Source: Schistocerca nitens (lineage: Eukaryota; Arthropoda; Insecta; Orthoptera; Acrididae). Taken from it: a stretch of DNA of 64,000 nucleotides. The DNA lies in contig NC_064614.1 in NCBI RefSeq assembly GCF_023898315.1, positions 1,054,256,432-1,054,320,431 of the forward strand, given 5' to 3'. Positions 1 through 12,885 of the stretch are shown here, in pieces. The notes beneath the pieces were generated by a model. The model made no database searches. It saw only the letters and a program-made list of their open reading frames with translations, and had not been told where the DNA came from. Every line of letters begins with the position of its first letter. Positions within the stretch are counted from its first letter, which is position 1. The position numbers were made by a program, and so were the translations under genes.

Positions 1-877
1 AAAATTTCACCTCACATCAGGTATCTACATCATTTCGATACACATCGTAAATTAACATAATTTCTATAATGTTGGATTTGAGTGGGAGCCTCTCGTTCCA
101 AACAACAATCAGCATCTATACCTCAATGGGAAGGGCCATCAATTACTCTTTCTGTACACCTTACATATACTGCAACTTTCACTACAACAACAGACTTTCC
201 TTCTCTCTCAGCATCTGCATTAGGGTCTTCGAACATCTTCTACTCTCTTCCTAATAAAAACAGTCACGGGTTTTACTCTCATCACCTGGCTCATACAAAA
301 CTCCAAAATCTCAATAATGCAACTCTACGATCATATTCTACAACAGGGCTCAAATATTACCAACTTGCTAGTCATTGTTTCTTACATCTATACACTCCAA
401 CCACACCTATGTTCATTTACCTCTAAGAACTCTTGGGACTTATTCTCAGTTCCAATCTCTCTTTTACACACTGTACCCGCATTGCCTTTATCAACACATC
501 ATCACTCACTCTACTCTTGGATATACTACTTTCAGTCAGACTTCCCTCTTTTCACAGGGCACCTACGATTAACTCGCAAACAAATATATTAAATCATCCA
601 CATTTCTGCTCAACTCAGGTCTCCTCCTACTCTTCCATACACAGCGTGTCAACTGCACCAATACCTACTCCATCATTTACATTCTTATCTCCAACATGCT
701 ACCAACTCACACAAGGGACATCCAAGCACCAAGAATTGCCTGGGCAATGGGAATCTCCACCTCATACATTTTAAACTCCATTCTCACAAAATACTCTCTT
801 TTCAGTGTTTTCAGCTCATACACATGACCAACATTCCAAATATTTTGAGAATAATCCTATAAAACCTTATCAACTAT

Positions 878-890
878 CCTAATTTTTAGG
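878..890. other. Short perfect inverted repeat (5-bp arms, 3-base loop), one per monomer
   Basis: cctaa, then ttt, then ttagg. The arms are intact in most monomers, and the flanking GGGG run is altered in U11, U14 and U22. At 13 bases it could arise by chance, and no protein or function is assigned. The arms resemble telomere-type TTAGG, but there is only one copy per 2.1 kb. Confidence 0.4.
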
Positions 891-2125
891 GGATCAATCT
901 ACATGGGGAACAAAATTTCTTTCATAACAATCGAACAAACATCCATTTTTTCTCTTTTTTCCTTTCTATACTCGCTCTAAATTCTCTCATCCTCGCTACC
1001 TCATCCAAAGTGAGTTATTATTTGATTGGTCTTCTATTCGTACATCTGTCTACCAACTTCAAAGGATATTTTACTCTCTGGGACAATACATATTCACCTC
1101 TATGGATTATCATTTCGTCAAGTCACACACACTACTAAATCAGCGTATCACTAACTGTCCAAACTCAAATCTTGTAGGCAAGCCATACAGGGGCAACATA
1201 GTTCACAAACCATTCACCACCAAACTCTATTTTGTCAGCAATTAGCCTTCACTGAATCACACCTCTTCACTACCACACCTCGTTCCTAACTTTTTTACAT
1301 TTTCTCTGGGGTACTGTTTTATTTCCTCATATAAACATTAACCACTACACTGACACAACCTTCTTTTATCTTCTCTGCACCATTCTTCAACCTTGTATTA
1401 TACCACCTTTACAAAATTTAACATCAACTTCACCTCACTCAGGTTTTTAACTCTACTTCAAACCATACACCATCGGTTACTCCATTCTTTCGAAAACCAG
1501 AACATCACTACTTCATTACCTTCATCATTTCTAATTGTCACATTACTCCAATTACATAAACCTCCACATCACGCACATACCAACTACTTCGTACACACTC
1601 TCTCATACTTTAGATGTTTCCACTATATCATTTCCTCTCGTATTCTAAATATTAAGGGACTGTACTTCCTACACCTTTCTACCTCCATAACACATCTCAA
1701 AGGGTAAATTCTTTTACACTAAGCCACAACAAACAAAATAACCAGACACAATATAAACCTTCTTTACAATCTTATCAATAACCAAGGGTCGCTCAAGTCT
1801 CTCTTTATTTACTAGTCTTCACTGTATTTCACTTCACAATACCTAATAACCTCTCCACAATTGGACTCTTTGTAACTTCTACAAATTTTAATACTAACAC
1901 AATCACACTCCAGAAAGCCACTCTCCATTACCAACATCAAGTTTCACCTTCATCATCTACATTTTCAATATTTCCTGTTCTCAACATCAGTACAACTCAT
2001 TTGCCTAATAGGGGTACCAATAAAACTTCTTATCCCGTCACACATAAATACTTCCTCACTATCATTATTCTCTACCACACAAACTGAAATAACTAATTCT
2101 ATGGCTTGGGAATGGGCCACGTCCT

Positions 2126-2138
2126 CAGACACACACAC
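2126..2138 (+). repeat. CA microsatellite-like tract near monomer end
   Basis: A short CA run interrupted by one G (cagacacac...). A G-to-C change makes it continuous in U10, U19-U21, U24, U25, U26, U27, U28 and U29 at the corresponding place. It is therefore a subfamily marker rather than an expanding microsatellite, because its length does not change. Confidence 0.6.
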
Positions 2139-2147
2139 CTCCATCCT

Positions 2148-4295
2148 AAAATTTCACCTCACATCAGGTATCTACATCATTTCGATACACATCGTAAATT
2201 AACATAATTTCTATAATGTTGGATTTGAGTGGGAGCCTCTCGTTCCAAACAACAATCAGCATCTATACCTCAATGGGAAGGGCCATCAATTACTCTTTCT
2301 GTACACCTTACATATACTGCAACTTTCACTACAACAACAGACTTTCCTACTCTCTCAGCATCTGCATTAGGGTCTTCGAACACTTTCTACTCTCTTCCTA
2401 ATAAACACAGTCACGGGTTTTACTCTCATCACCTGGCTCACACAAAACTCTAAAATCTCAACAATGCAACTCTCACGATCATATTCTACAACAGGTCTCA
2501 AATATTACCAACTTGCTAGTCATTGTTTCTTACATCTATACACTCCAACCACACCTATGTTCATTTACCTCTAAGAACTCTTGGGACTCATTCTCAGTTC
2601 CAGTCTCTCTTTTACACACTGTACCCGCATTGCCTTTATCAACACATCATCACTCACTCTACTCTTGGATATACCACTTTCAGTCAGACTTCCCTCTTTT
2701 CACAGGGCACCTACGATTAACTCGCAAACAAATATATTAAATCATCCACATTTCTGCTCAACTCAGGTCTCCTCCTACTCTTCCATACACAGCGTGTCAA
2801 CTGCACCAATACCTACTCCATCATTTACATTCTTATCTCCAACATGCTACCAACTCACACAAGGGACATCCAAGGACCAAGAATTGCCTGGGCAATGGGA
2901 ATCTCCACCTCATACATTTTAAACTCCATTCTCACAAAATACTCTCTTTTCAGTGTTTTCAGCTCATACACATCACCAACATTCCAAATATTTTGAGAAT
3001 AAACCTATAAAATCTTATCAACTATCCTAATTTTTAGGGGATCAATCTACATGGGGAACAAAATTTCTTTCATAACAATCGAACAAACATCCATTTTTTC
3101 TCTTTTTTCCTTTCTATACTCGCTCTAAATTCTCTCATCCTTGCTACCTCATCCAAAGTGAGTTATTATTTGATTGGTCTTCTATTCGTACATCTGTCTA
3201 CCAACTTCAAAGGATATTTTACTCTCTGGGACAATACATATTCACCTCTATGGATTATCATTTCGTCAAGTCACACACACTACTAACTCACCGTATCACT
3301 AACTGTCCAAACTCAAATCTTGTAGGCAAGCCATACAGGGGCAACATAGTTCACAAACCATTCACCACCAAACTCTATTTTGTCAGCAATTAGCCTTCAC
3401 TGAATCACACCTCTTCACTACCACACCTCGTTCCTAACTTTTTTACATTTTCTCTGGGGTACTGTTTTATTTCCTCATATAAACATTAACCACTACACTG
3501 ACACAACCTTCTTTTATCTTCTCTGCACCATTCTTCAACCTTGTATTATACCACCTTTACAAAATTTAACATCAACTTCACCTCACTCAGGTTTTTAACT
3601 CTACTTCAAACCATACACCATCGGTTACTCCATTCTTTCGAAAACCAGAACATCACTACTTCATTACCTTCATCATTTCTAATTGTCACATTACTCCAAT
3701 TACATAAACCTCCACATCACGCACATACCAACTACTTCGTACACACTCTCTCATACTTTAGATGTTTCCACTATATCATTTCCTCTCGTATTCTAAATAT
3801 TAAGGGACTGTACTTCCTACACCTTTCTACCTCCATAACACATCTCAAAGGGTAAATTCTTTTACACTAAGCCACAACAAACAAAATAACCAGACACAAT
3901 ATAAACCTTCTTTACAATCTTATCAATAACCAAGGGTCGCTCAAGTCTCTCTTTATTTACTAGTCTTCACTGTATTTCACTTCACAATACCTAATAACCT
4001 CTCCACAATTGGACTCTTTGTAACTTCTACAAATTTTAATACTAACACAATCACACTCCAGAAAGCCACTCTCCATTCCCAACATCAAGTTTCACCTTCA
4101 TCATCTACATTTTCAATATTTCCTGTTCTCAACATCAGTACAACTCATTTGCCTAATAGGGGTACCAATAAAACTTCTTATCCCGTCACACATAAATACT
4201 TCCTCACTATCATTATTCTCTACCACACAAACTGAAATAACTAATTCTATGGCTTGGGAATGGGCCACGTCCTCAGACACACACACCTCCATCCT
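2148..4295 (+). repeat. Satellite monomer U2 (type A, U2-U4 trio)
   Basis: 2,148 bp. Nearly identical to U3. Trio markers are cctactctctc near 2346, cacacaaaactctaaaatc near 2439 and cagtctctc near 2601. It shares the change ccattcccaac near 4075 with U3 only. It keeps the stop-forming ctctaagaac near 2571 that U3 and U4 have lost. Confidence 0.95.
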
Positions 4296-6443
4296 AAAAT
4301 TTCACCTCACATCAGGTATCTACATCATTTCGATACACATCGTAAATTAACATAATTTCTATAATGTTGGATTTGAGTGGGAGCCTCTCGTTCCAAACAA
4401 CAATCAGCATCTATACCTCAATGGGAAGGGCCATCAATTACTCTTTCTGTACACCTTACATATACTGCAACTTTCACTACAACAACAGACTTTCCTACTC
4501 TCTCAGCATCTGCATTAGGGTCTTCGAACACTTTCTACTCTCTTCCTAATAAACACAGTCACGGGTTTTACTCTCATCACCTGGCTCACACAAAACTCTA
4601 AAATCTCAACAATGCAACTCTCACGATCATATTCTACAACAGGTCTCAAATATTACCAACTTGCTAGTCATTGTTTCTTACATCTATACACTCCAACCAC
4701 ACCTATGTTCATTTACCTCTATGAACTCTTGGGACTCATTCTCAGTTCCAGTCTCTCTTTTACACACTGTACCCGCATTGCCTTTATCAACACATCATCA
4801 CTCACTCTACTCTTGGATATACCACTTTCAGTCAGACTTCCCTCTTTTCACAGGGCACCTACGATTAACTCGCAAACAAATATATTAAATCATCCACATT
4901 TCTGCTCAACTCAGGTCTCCTCCTACTCTTCCATACACAGCGTGTCAACTGCACCAATACCTACTCCATCATTTACATTCTTATCTCCAACATGCTACCA
5001 ACTCACACAAGGGACATCCAAGGACCAAGAATTGCCTGGGCAATGGGAATCTCCACCTCATACATTTTAAACTCCATTCTCACAAAATACTCTCTTTTCA
5101 GTGTTTTCAGCTCATACACATCACCAACATTCCAAATATTTTGAGAATAAACCTATAAAATCTTATCAACTATCCTAATTTTTAGGGGATCAATCTACAT
5201 GGGGAACAAAATTTCTTTCATAACAATCGAACAAACATCCATTTTTTCTCTTTTTTCCTTTCTATACTCGCTCTAAATTCTCTCATCCTTGCTACCTCAT
5301 CCAAAGTGAGTTATTATTTGATTGGTCTTCTATTCGTACATCTGTCTACCAACTTCAAAGGATATTTTACTCTCTGGGACAATACATATTCACCTCTATG
5401 GATTATCATTTCGTCAAGTCACACACACTACTAACTCACCGTATCACTAACTGTCCAAACTCAAATCTTGTAGGCAAGCCATACAGGGGCAACATAGTTC
5501 ACAAACCATTCACCACCAAACTCTATTTTGTCAGCAATTAGCCTTCACTGAATCACACCTCTTCACTACCACACCTCGTTCCTAACTTTTTTACATTTTC
5601 TCTGGGGTACTGTTTTATTTCCTCATATAAACATTAACCACTACACTGACACAACCTTCTTTTATCTTCTCTGCACCATTCTTCAACCTTGTATTATACC
5701 ACCTTTACAAAATTTAACATCAACTTCACCTCACTCAGGTTTTTAACTCTACTTCAAACCATACACCATCGGTTACTCCATTCTTTCGAAAACCAGAACA
5801 TCACTACTTCATTACCTTCATCATTTCTAATTGTCACATTACTCCAATTACATAAACCTCCACATCACGCACATACCAACTACTTCGTACACACTCTCTC
5901 ATACTTTAGATGTTTCCACTATATCATTTCCTCTCGTATTCTAAATATTAAGGGACTGTACTTCCTACACCTTTCTACCTCCATAACACATCTCAAAGGG
6001 TAAATTCTTTTACACTAAGCCACAACAAACAAAATAACCAGACACAATATAAACCTTCTTTACAATCTTATCAATAACCAAGGGTCGCTCAAGTCTCTCT
6101 TTATTTACTAGTCTTCACTGTATTTCACTTCACAATACCTAATAACCTCTCCACAATTGGACTCTTTGTAACTTCTACAAATTTTAATACTAACACAATC
6201 ACACTCCAGAAAGCCACTCTCCATTCCCAACATCAAGTTTCACCTTCATCATCTACATTTTCAATATTTCCTGTTCTCAACATCAGTACAACTCATTTGC
6301 CTAATAGGGGTACCAATAAAACTTCTTATCCCGTCACACATAAATACTTCCTCACTATCATTATTCTCTACCACACAAACTGAAATAACTAATTCTATGG
6401 CTTGGGAATGGGCCACGTCCTCAGACACACACACCTCCATCCT
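4296..6443 (+). repeat. Satellite monomer U3 (type A, U2-U4 trio)
   Basis: 2,148 bp. It differs from U2 at 4722, where an A-to-T change turns TAA into TAT and joins two open stretches into one 152-codon frame (4612-5070). The same base is present in U4, so one copy was recently made from the other. Type A markers are present throughout. Confidence 0.95.
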
Positions 6444-8589
6444 AAAATTTCACCTCACATCAGGTATCTACATCATTTCGATACACATCGTAAATTAACA
6501 TAATTTCTATAATGTTGGATTTGAGTGGGAGCCTCTCGTTCCAAACAACAATCAGCATCTATACCTCAATGGGAAGGGCCATCAATTACTCTTTCTGTAC
6601 ACCTTACATATACTGCAACTTTCACTACAACAACAGACTTTCCTACTCTCTCAGCATCTGCATTAGGGTCTTCGAACACTTTCTACTCTCTTCCTAATAA
6701 ACACAGTCACGGGTTTTACTCTCATCACCTGGCTCACACAAAACTCTAAAATCTCAACAATGCAACTCTCACGATCATATTCTACAACAGGTCTCAAATA
6801 TTACCAACTTGCTAGTCATTGTTTCTTACATCTATACACTCCAACCACACCTATGTTCATTTACCTCTATGAACTCTTGGGACTCATTCTCAGTTCCAGT
6901 CTCTCTTTTACACACTGTACCCGCATTGCCTTTATCAACACATCATCACTCACTCTACTCTTGGATATACCACTTTCAGTCAGACTTCCCTCTTTTCACA
7001 GGGCACCTACGATTAACTCGCAAACAAATATATTAAATCATCCACATTTCTGCTCAACTCAGGTCTCCTCCTACTCTTCCATACACAGCGTGTCAACTGC
7101 ACCAATACCTACTCCATCATTTACATTCTTATCTCCAACATGCTACCAACTCACACAAGGGACATCCAAGGACCAAGAATTGCCTGGGCAATGGGAATCT
7201 CCACCTCATACATTTTAAACTCCATTCTCACAAAATACTCTCTTTTCAGTGTTTTCAGCTCATACACATCACCAACATTCCAAATATTTTGAGAATAAAC
7301 CTATAAAATCTTATCAACTATCCTAATTTTTAGGGGATCAATCTACATGGGGAACAAAATTTCTTTCATAACAATCGAACAAACATCCATTTTTTCTCTT
7401 TTTTCCTTTCTATACTCGCTCTAAATTCTCTCATCCTTGCTACCTCATCCAAAGTGAGTTATTATTTGATTGGTCTTCTATTCGTACATCTGTCTACCAA
7501 CTTCAAAGGATATTTTACTCTCTGGGACAATACATATTCACCTCTATGGATTATCATTTCGTCAAGTCACACACACTACTAAATCACCGTATCACTAACT
7601 GTCCAAACTCAAATCTTGTAGGCAAGCCATACAGGGGCAACATAGTTCACAAACCATTCACCACCAAACTCTATTTTGTCAGCAATTAGCCTTCACTGAA
7701 TCACACCTCTTCACTACCACACCTCGTTCCTAACTTTTTTACATTTTCTCTGGGGTACTGTTTTATTTCCTCATATAAACATTAACCACTACACTGACAC
7801 AACCTTCTTTTATCTTCTCTGCACCATTCTTCAACCTTGTATTATACCACCTTTACAAAATTTAACATCAACTTCACCTCACTCAGGTTTTTAACTCTAC
7901 TTCAAACCATACACCATCGGTTACTCCATTCTTTCGAAAACCAGAACATCACTACTTCATTACCTTCATCATTTCTAATTGTCACATTACTCCAATTTCA
8001 TAAACCTCCACATCACGCACATACCAACTACTTCGTACACACTCTCTCATACTTTAGATGTCTCCACTATATCATTTCCTCTCGTATTCTAAATATTAAG
8101 GGACTGTACTTCCTACACCTTTCTACCTCCATAACACATCTCAAAGGGTAAATTCTTTTACACTAAGCCACAACAAACAAAATAACCAGACACAATATAA
8201 ACCTTCTTTACAATCTTATCAATAACCAAGGGTCGCTCAAGTCTCTTTATTTACTAGTCTTCACTGTATTTCACTTCACAATAGCTAATAACCTCTCCAC
8301 AATTGGTCTCTTTGTAACTTCTACAAATTTTAATACTAACACAATCACACTCCAGAAAGCCACTCTCCATTACCAACATCAAGTTTCACCTTCATCATCT
8401 ACATTTTCAATATTTCCTGTTCTCAACATCAGTACAACTCATTTGCCTAATAGGGGTACCAATAAAACTTCTTATCCCGTCACACATAAATACTTCCTCA
8501 CTATCATTATTCTCTACCACACAAACTGAAATAACTAATTCTATTGCTTGGGAATGGGCCACGTCCTCAGACACACACACCTCCATCCT
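6444..8589 (+). repeat. Satellite monomer U4 (A/B mosaic)
   Basis: 2,146 bp. The first three quarters match U3, including the A-to-T change at 6870. From about 8000 it switches to type B markers: tttcataaacc, gatgtctcc, the short CT tract (gtctctttattt) near 8240, and aattggtctc near 8301, which is otherwise seen only in U20 and U21. The switch point lies between roughly 7583 and 7998. Confidence 0.94.
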
Positions 8590-10737
8590 AAAATTTCACC
8601 TCACATCAGGTATCTACATCATTTCGATACACATCGTAAATTAACATAATTTCTATAATGTTGGATTTGAGTGGGAGCCTCTCGTTCCAAACAACAATCA
8701 GCATCTATACCTCAATGAGAAGGGCCATCAATTACTCTTTCTGTACACCTTACATATACTGCAACTATCACTACAACAACAGACTTTCCTTCTCTCTCAG
8801 CATCTGCATTAGGGTCTTCGAACACCTTCTACTCTCTTCCTAATAAAAACAGTCACGGGTTTTACTCTCATCACCTGGCTCATACAAAACTCCAAAATCT
8901 CAATAATGCAACTCTCACGATCATATTCTACAACAGGTCTCAAATATTACCAACTTGTTAGTCATTGTTTCTTACATCTATACACTCCAACCACACCTAT
9001 GTTCATTCACCTCTAAGAACTCTTGGGACTCATTCTCAGTTCCGATCTCTCTTTTACACACTGTACCCGCATTGCCTTTATCAACACATCATCACTCACT
9101 CTACTCTTGGATATACTACTTTCAGTCAGACTTCCCTGTTTTCACAGGGCACCTACGATTAACTCGCAAACAAATATATTAAATCATCCACATTTCTGCT
9201 CAACTCAGGTCTCCTCCTACTCTTCCATACACAGCGTGTCAACTGCACCAATACCTACTCCATCATTTACATTCTTATCTCCAACATGCTACCAACTCAC
9301 ACAAGGGACATCCAAGGACCAAGAATTGCCTGGGCAATGGGAATCTCCACCTCATACATTTTAAACTCCATTCTCACAAAATACTCTCTTTTCAGTGTTT
9401 TCAGCTCATACACATCACCAACATTCCAAATATTTTGAGAATAAACCTATAAAACCTTATCAACTATCCTAATTTTTAGGGGATCAATCTACATGGGGAA
9501 CAAAATTTCTTTCATAACAATCGAACAAACATCCATTTTTTCTCTTTTTTCCTTTCTATACTCGCTCTAAATTCTCTCATCCTCGCTACCTCATCCAAAG
9601 TGAGTTATTATTTGATTGGTCTTCTATTCGTACATCTGTCTACCAACTTCAAAGGATATTTTACTCTCTGGGACAATACATATTCACCTCTATGGATTAT
9701 CATTTCGTCAAGTCACACACACTACTAAATCACCGTATCACTAACTGTCCAAACTCAAATCTTGTAGGCAAGCCATACAGGGGCAACATAGTTCACAAAC
9801 CATTCACCACCAAACTCTATTTTGTCAGCAATTAGCCTTCACTGAATCACACCTCTTCACTACCACACCTCGTTCCTAACTTTTTTACATTTTCTCTGGG
9901 GTACTGTTTTATTTCCTCATATAAACATTAACCACTACACTGACACAACCTTCTTTTATCTTCTCTGCACCATTCTTCAACCTTGTATTATACCACCTTT
10001 ACAAAATTTAACATCAACTTCACCTCACTCAGGTTTTTAACTCTACTTCAAACCATACACCATCGGTTACTCCATTCTTTCGAAAACCAGAACATCACTA
10101 CTTCATTACCTTCATCATTTCTAATTGTCACATTACTCCAATTACATAAACCTCCACATCACGCACATACCAACTACTTCGTACACACTCTCTCATACTT
10201 TAGATGTTTCCACTATATCATTTCCTCTCGTATTCTAAATATTAAGGGACTGTACTTCCTACACCTTTCTACCTCCATAACACATCTCAAAGGGTAAATT
10301 CTTTTACACTAAGCCACAACAAACAAAATAACCAGACACAATATAAACCTTCTTTACAATCTTATCAATAACCAAGGGTCGCTCAAGTCTCTCTTTATTT
10401 ACTAGTCTTCACTGTATTTCACTTCACAATAGCTAATAACCTCTCCACAATTGGACTCTTTGTAACTTCTACAAATTTTAATACTAACACAATCACACTC
10501 CAGAAAGCCACTCTCCATTACCAACATCAAGTTTCACCTTCATCATCTACATTTTCAATATTTCCTGTTCTCAGCATCAGTACAACTCATTTGCCTAATA
10601 GGGGTACCAATAAAACTTCTTATCCCGTCACACATAAATACTTCCTCACTATCATTATTCTCTACCACACAAACTGAAATAACTAATTCTATTGCTTGGG
10701 AATGGGCCACGTCCTCAGACACACACACCTCCATCCT
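8590..10737 (+). repeat. Satellite monomer U5 (type A, several private changes)
   Basis: 2,148 bp. It has a cluster of changes seen in no other copy: atgagaagg near 8715, caactatcac near 8762, cttgttagtc near 8956, tcattcacc near 9003, ccgatctc near 9042 and cctgttttc near 9135. The 3' half is ordinary type A. It has exchanged less with its neighbours than most monomers of the left domain. Confidence 0.95.
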
Positions 10738-12885
10738 AAAATTTCACCTCACATCAGGTATCTACATCATTTCGATACACATCGTAAATTAACATAATTT
10801 CTATAATGTTGGATTTGAGTGGGAGCCTCTCGTTCCAAACAACAATCAGCATCTATACCTCAATGGGAATGACCATCAATTACTCTTTCTGTACACCTTA
10901 CATATACTGCAACTTTCACTACAACAACAGACTTTCCTTCTCTCTCAGCATCTGCATTAGGGTCTTCGAACACTTTCTACTCTCTTCCTAATAAACACAG
11001 TCACGGGTTTTACTCTCATCACCTGGCTCATACAAAACTCCAAAATCTCAACAATGCAACTCTCACGATCATATTCTACAACAGGTCTCAAATATTACCA
11101 ACTTGCTAGTCATTGTTTCTTACATCTATACACACCAACCACACCTATGTTCATTTACCTCTAAGAACTCTTGAGACTCATTCTCAGTTCCAATCTCTCT
11201 TTTACACACTGTACCCGCATTGCCTTTATCAACACATCATCACTCACTCTACTCTTGGATATACCACTTTCAGTCAGACTTCCCTCTTTTCACAGGGCAC
11301 CTACGATTAACTCGCAAACAAATATATTAAATCATCCACATTTCTGCTCAACTCAGCTCTCCTCCTACTCTTCCATACACAGCGTGTCAACTGCACCAAT
11401 ACCTACTCCATCATTTACATTCTTATCTCCAACATGCTACCAACTCACACAAGGGACATCCAAGGACCAAGAATTGCCTGGGCAATGGGAATCTCCACCT
11501 CATACATTTTAAACTCCATTCTCACAAAATACTCTCTTTTCAGTGTTTTCAGCTCATACACATCACCAACATTCCAAATATTTTGAGAATAATCCTATAA
11601 AACCTTATCAACTATCCTAATTTTTAGGGGATCAATCTACATGGGGAACAAAATTTCTTTCATAACAATCGAACATACATCCATTTTTTCTCTTTTTTCC
11701 TTTCTATACTCGCTCTAAATTCTCTCATCCTCGCTACCTCATCCAAAGTGAGTTATTATTTGATTGGTCTTCTATTCGTACATCTGTCTACCAACTTCAA
11801 AGGATATTTTACTCTCTGGGACAATACATATTCACCTCTATGGATTATCATTTCGTCAAGTCACACACACTACTAAATCACCGTATCACTAACTGTCCAA
11901 ACTCAAATCTTGTAGGCAAGCCATACAGGGGCAACATAGTTCACAAACCATTCACCACCAAACTCTATTTTGTCAGCAATTAGCCTTCACTGAATCACAC
12001 CTCTTCACTACCACACCTCGTTCCTAACTTTTTTACATTTTCTCTGGGGTACTGTTTTATTTCCTCATATAAACATTAACCACTACACTGACACAACCTT
12101 CTTTTATCTTCTCTGCACCATTCTTCAACCTTGTATTATACCACCTTTACAAAATTTAACATCAACTTCACCTCACTCAGGTTTTTAACTCTACTTCAAA
12201 CCATACACCATCGGTTACTCCATTCTTTCGAAAACCAGAACATCACTACTTCATTACCTTCATCATTTCTAATTGTCACATTACTCCAATTACATAAACC
12301 TCCACATCACGCACATACCAACTACTTCGTACACACTCTCTCATACTTTAGATGTTTCCACTATATCATTTCCTCTCGTATTCTAAATATTAAGGGACTG
12401 TACTTCCTACACCTTTCTACCTCCATAACACATCTCAAAGGGTAAATTCTTTTACACTAAGCCACAACAAACAAAATAACCAGACACAATATAAACCTTC
12501 TTTACAATCTTATCAATAACCAAGGGTCGCTCAAGTCTCTCTTTATTTACTAGTCTTCACTGTATTTCACTTCACAATAGCTAATAACCTCTCCACAATT
12601 GGACTCTTTGTAACTTCTACAAATTTTAATACTAACACAATCACACTCCAGAAAGACACTCTCCATTACCAACATCAAGTTTCACCTTCATCATCTACAT
12701 TTTCAATATTTCCTGTTCTCAACATCAGTACAACTCATTTGCCTAATAGGGGTACCAATAAAACTTCTTATCCCGTCACACATAAATACTTCCTCACTAT
12801 CATTATTCTCTACCACACAAACTGAAATAACTAATTCTATTGCTTGGGAATGGGCCACGTCCTCAGACACACACACCTCCATCCT
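10738..12885 (+). repeat. Satellite monomer U6 (type A)
   Basis: 2,148 bp. It carries the first ttgagactc variant (near 11171), which later characterises U9 and U11-U16, but keeps ctcttggatatacc. It shares aataatcc near 11588 with U1, cgaacatac near 11670 with the B-type copies, and gaaagacac near 12650 with U11, U15 and U16. A private G-to-C lies in cagctctcc near 11355. Confidence 0.95.

Larger units (their letters stand above)
1..2147 (+). repeat. Satellite monomer U1 (type A)
   Basis: 2,147 bp. One base is missing near 325 (ctctacga instead of ctctcacga). Private changes include an extra GGG at 346-348. It shares aataatcc near 851 with U6 and the variant cagcgtatc near 1141 with U21. It has the long CT tract near 1795 and ttacataaacc/gatgtttcc near 1552 and 1613, which define type A. 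It is used here as the reference for positions within the monomer. Confidence 0.95.

Noticed and set aside
128-135. GGGAAGGG, which matches the bacterial KOPS/FtsK-orienting consensus, in fixed orientation once per monomer
   Set aside because: The context is a eukaryotic-type satellite. The word is lost in U24, U28 and U30, and it is one of many G-runs.
220-226. TTAGGG telomere-like word
   Set aside because: A single occurrence per monomer, not tandem, so not a telomeric or interstitial telomeric repeat.
69-254. A 61-codon ATG frame at the start of every monomer, and an overlapping GTG frame at 82
   Set aside because: Short, Ser/Thr/Tyr-rich, no signal peptide or domain. Copies differ by non-synonymous changes, and two overlapping frames are equally open. 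No coding support.
433-774. A 113-codon open frame repeated in most monomers
   Set aside because: TTG start, usually no internal ATG. It overlaps two other open frames in the same stretch, changes freely between copies, and runs out of frame by a 1-bp gain in U25, U27 and U28. Composition artefact.
1393-1707. A 104-codon open frame present in nearly every monomer
   Set aside because: It begins at TTG and contains no ATG. Most differences between copies change the amino acid (Leu/Phe, Phe/Leu, Arg/Thr, Ile/Ser), it is broken by a 1-bp gain in U22, and no domain or motif is recognisable. Its openness follows from the scarcity of G-containing stops on this strand.
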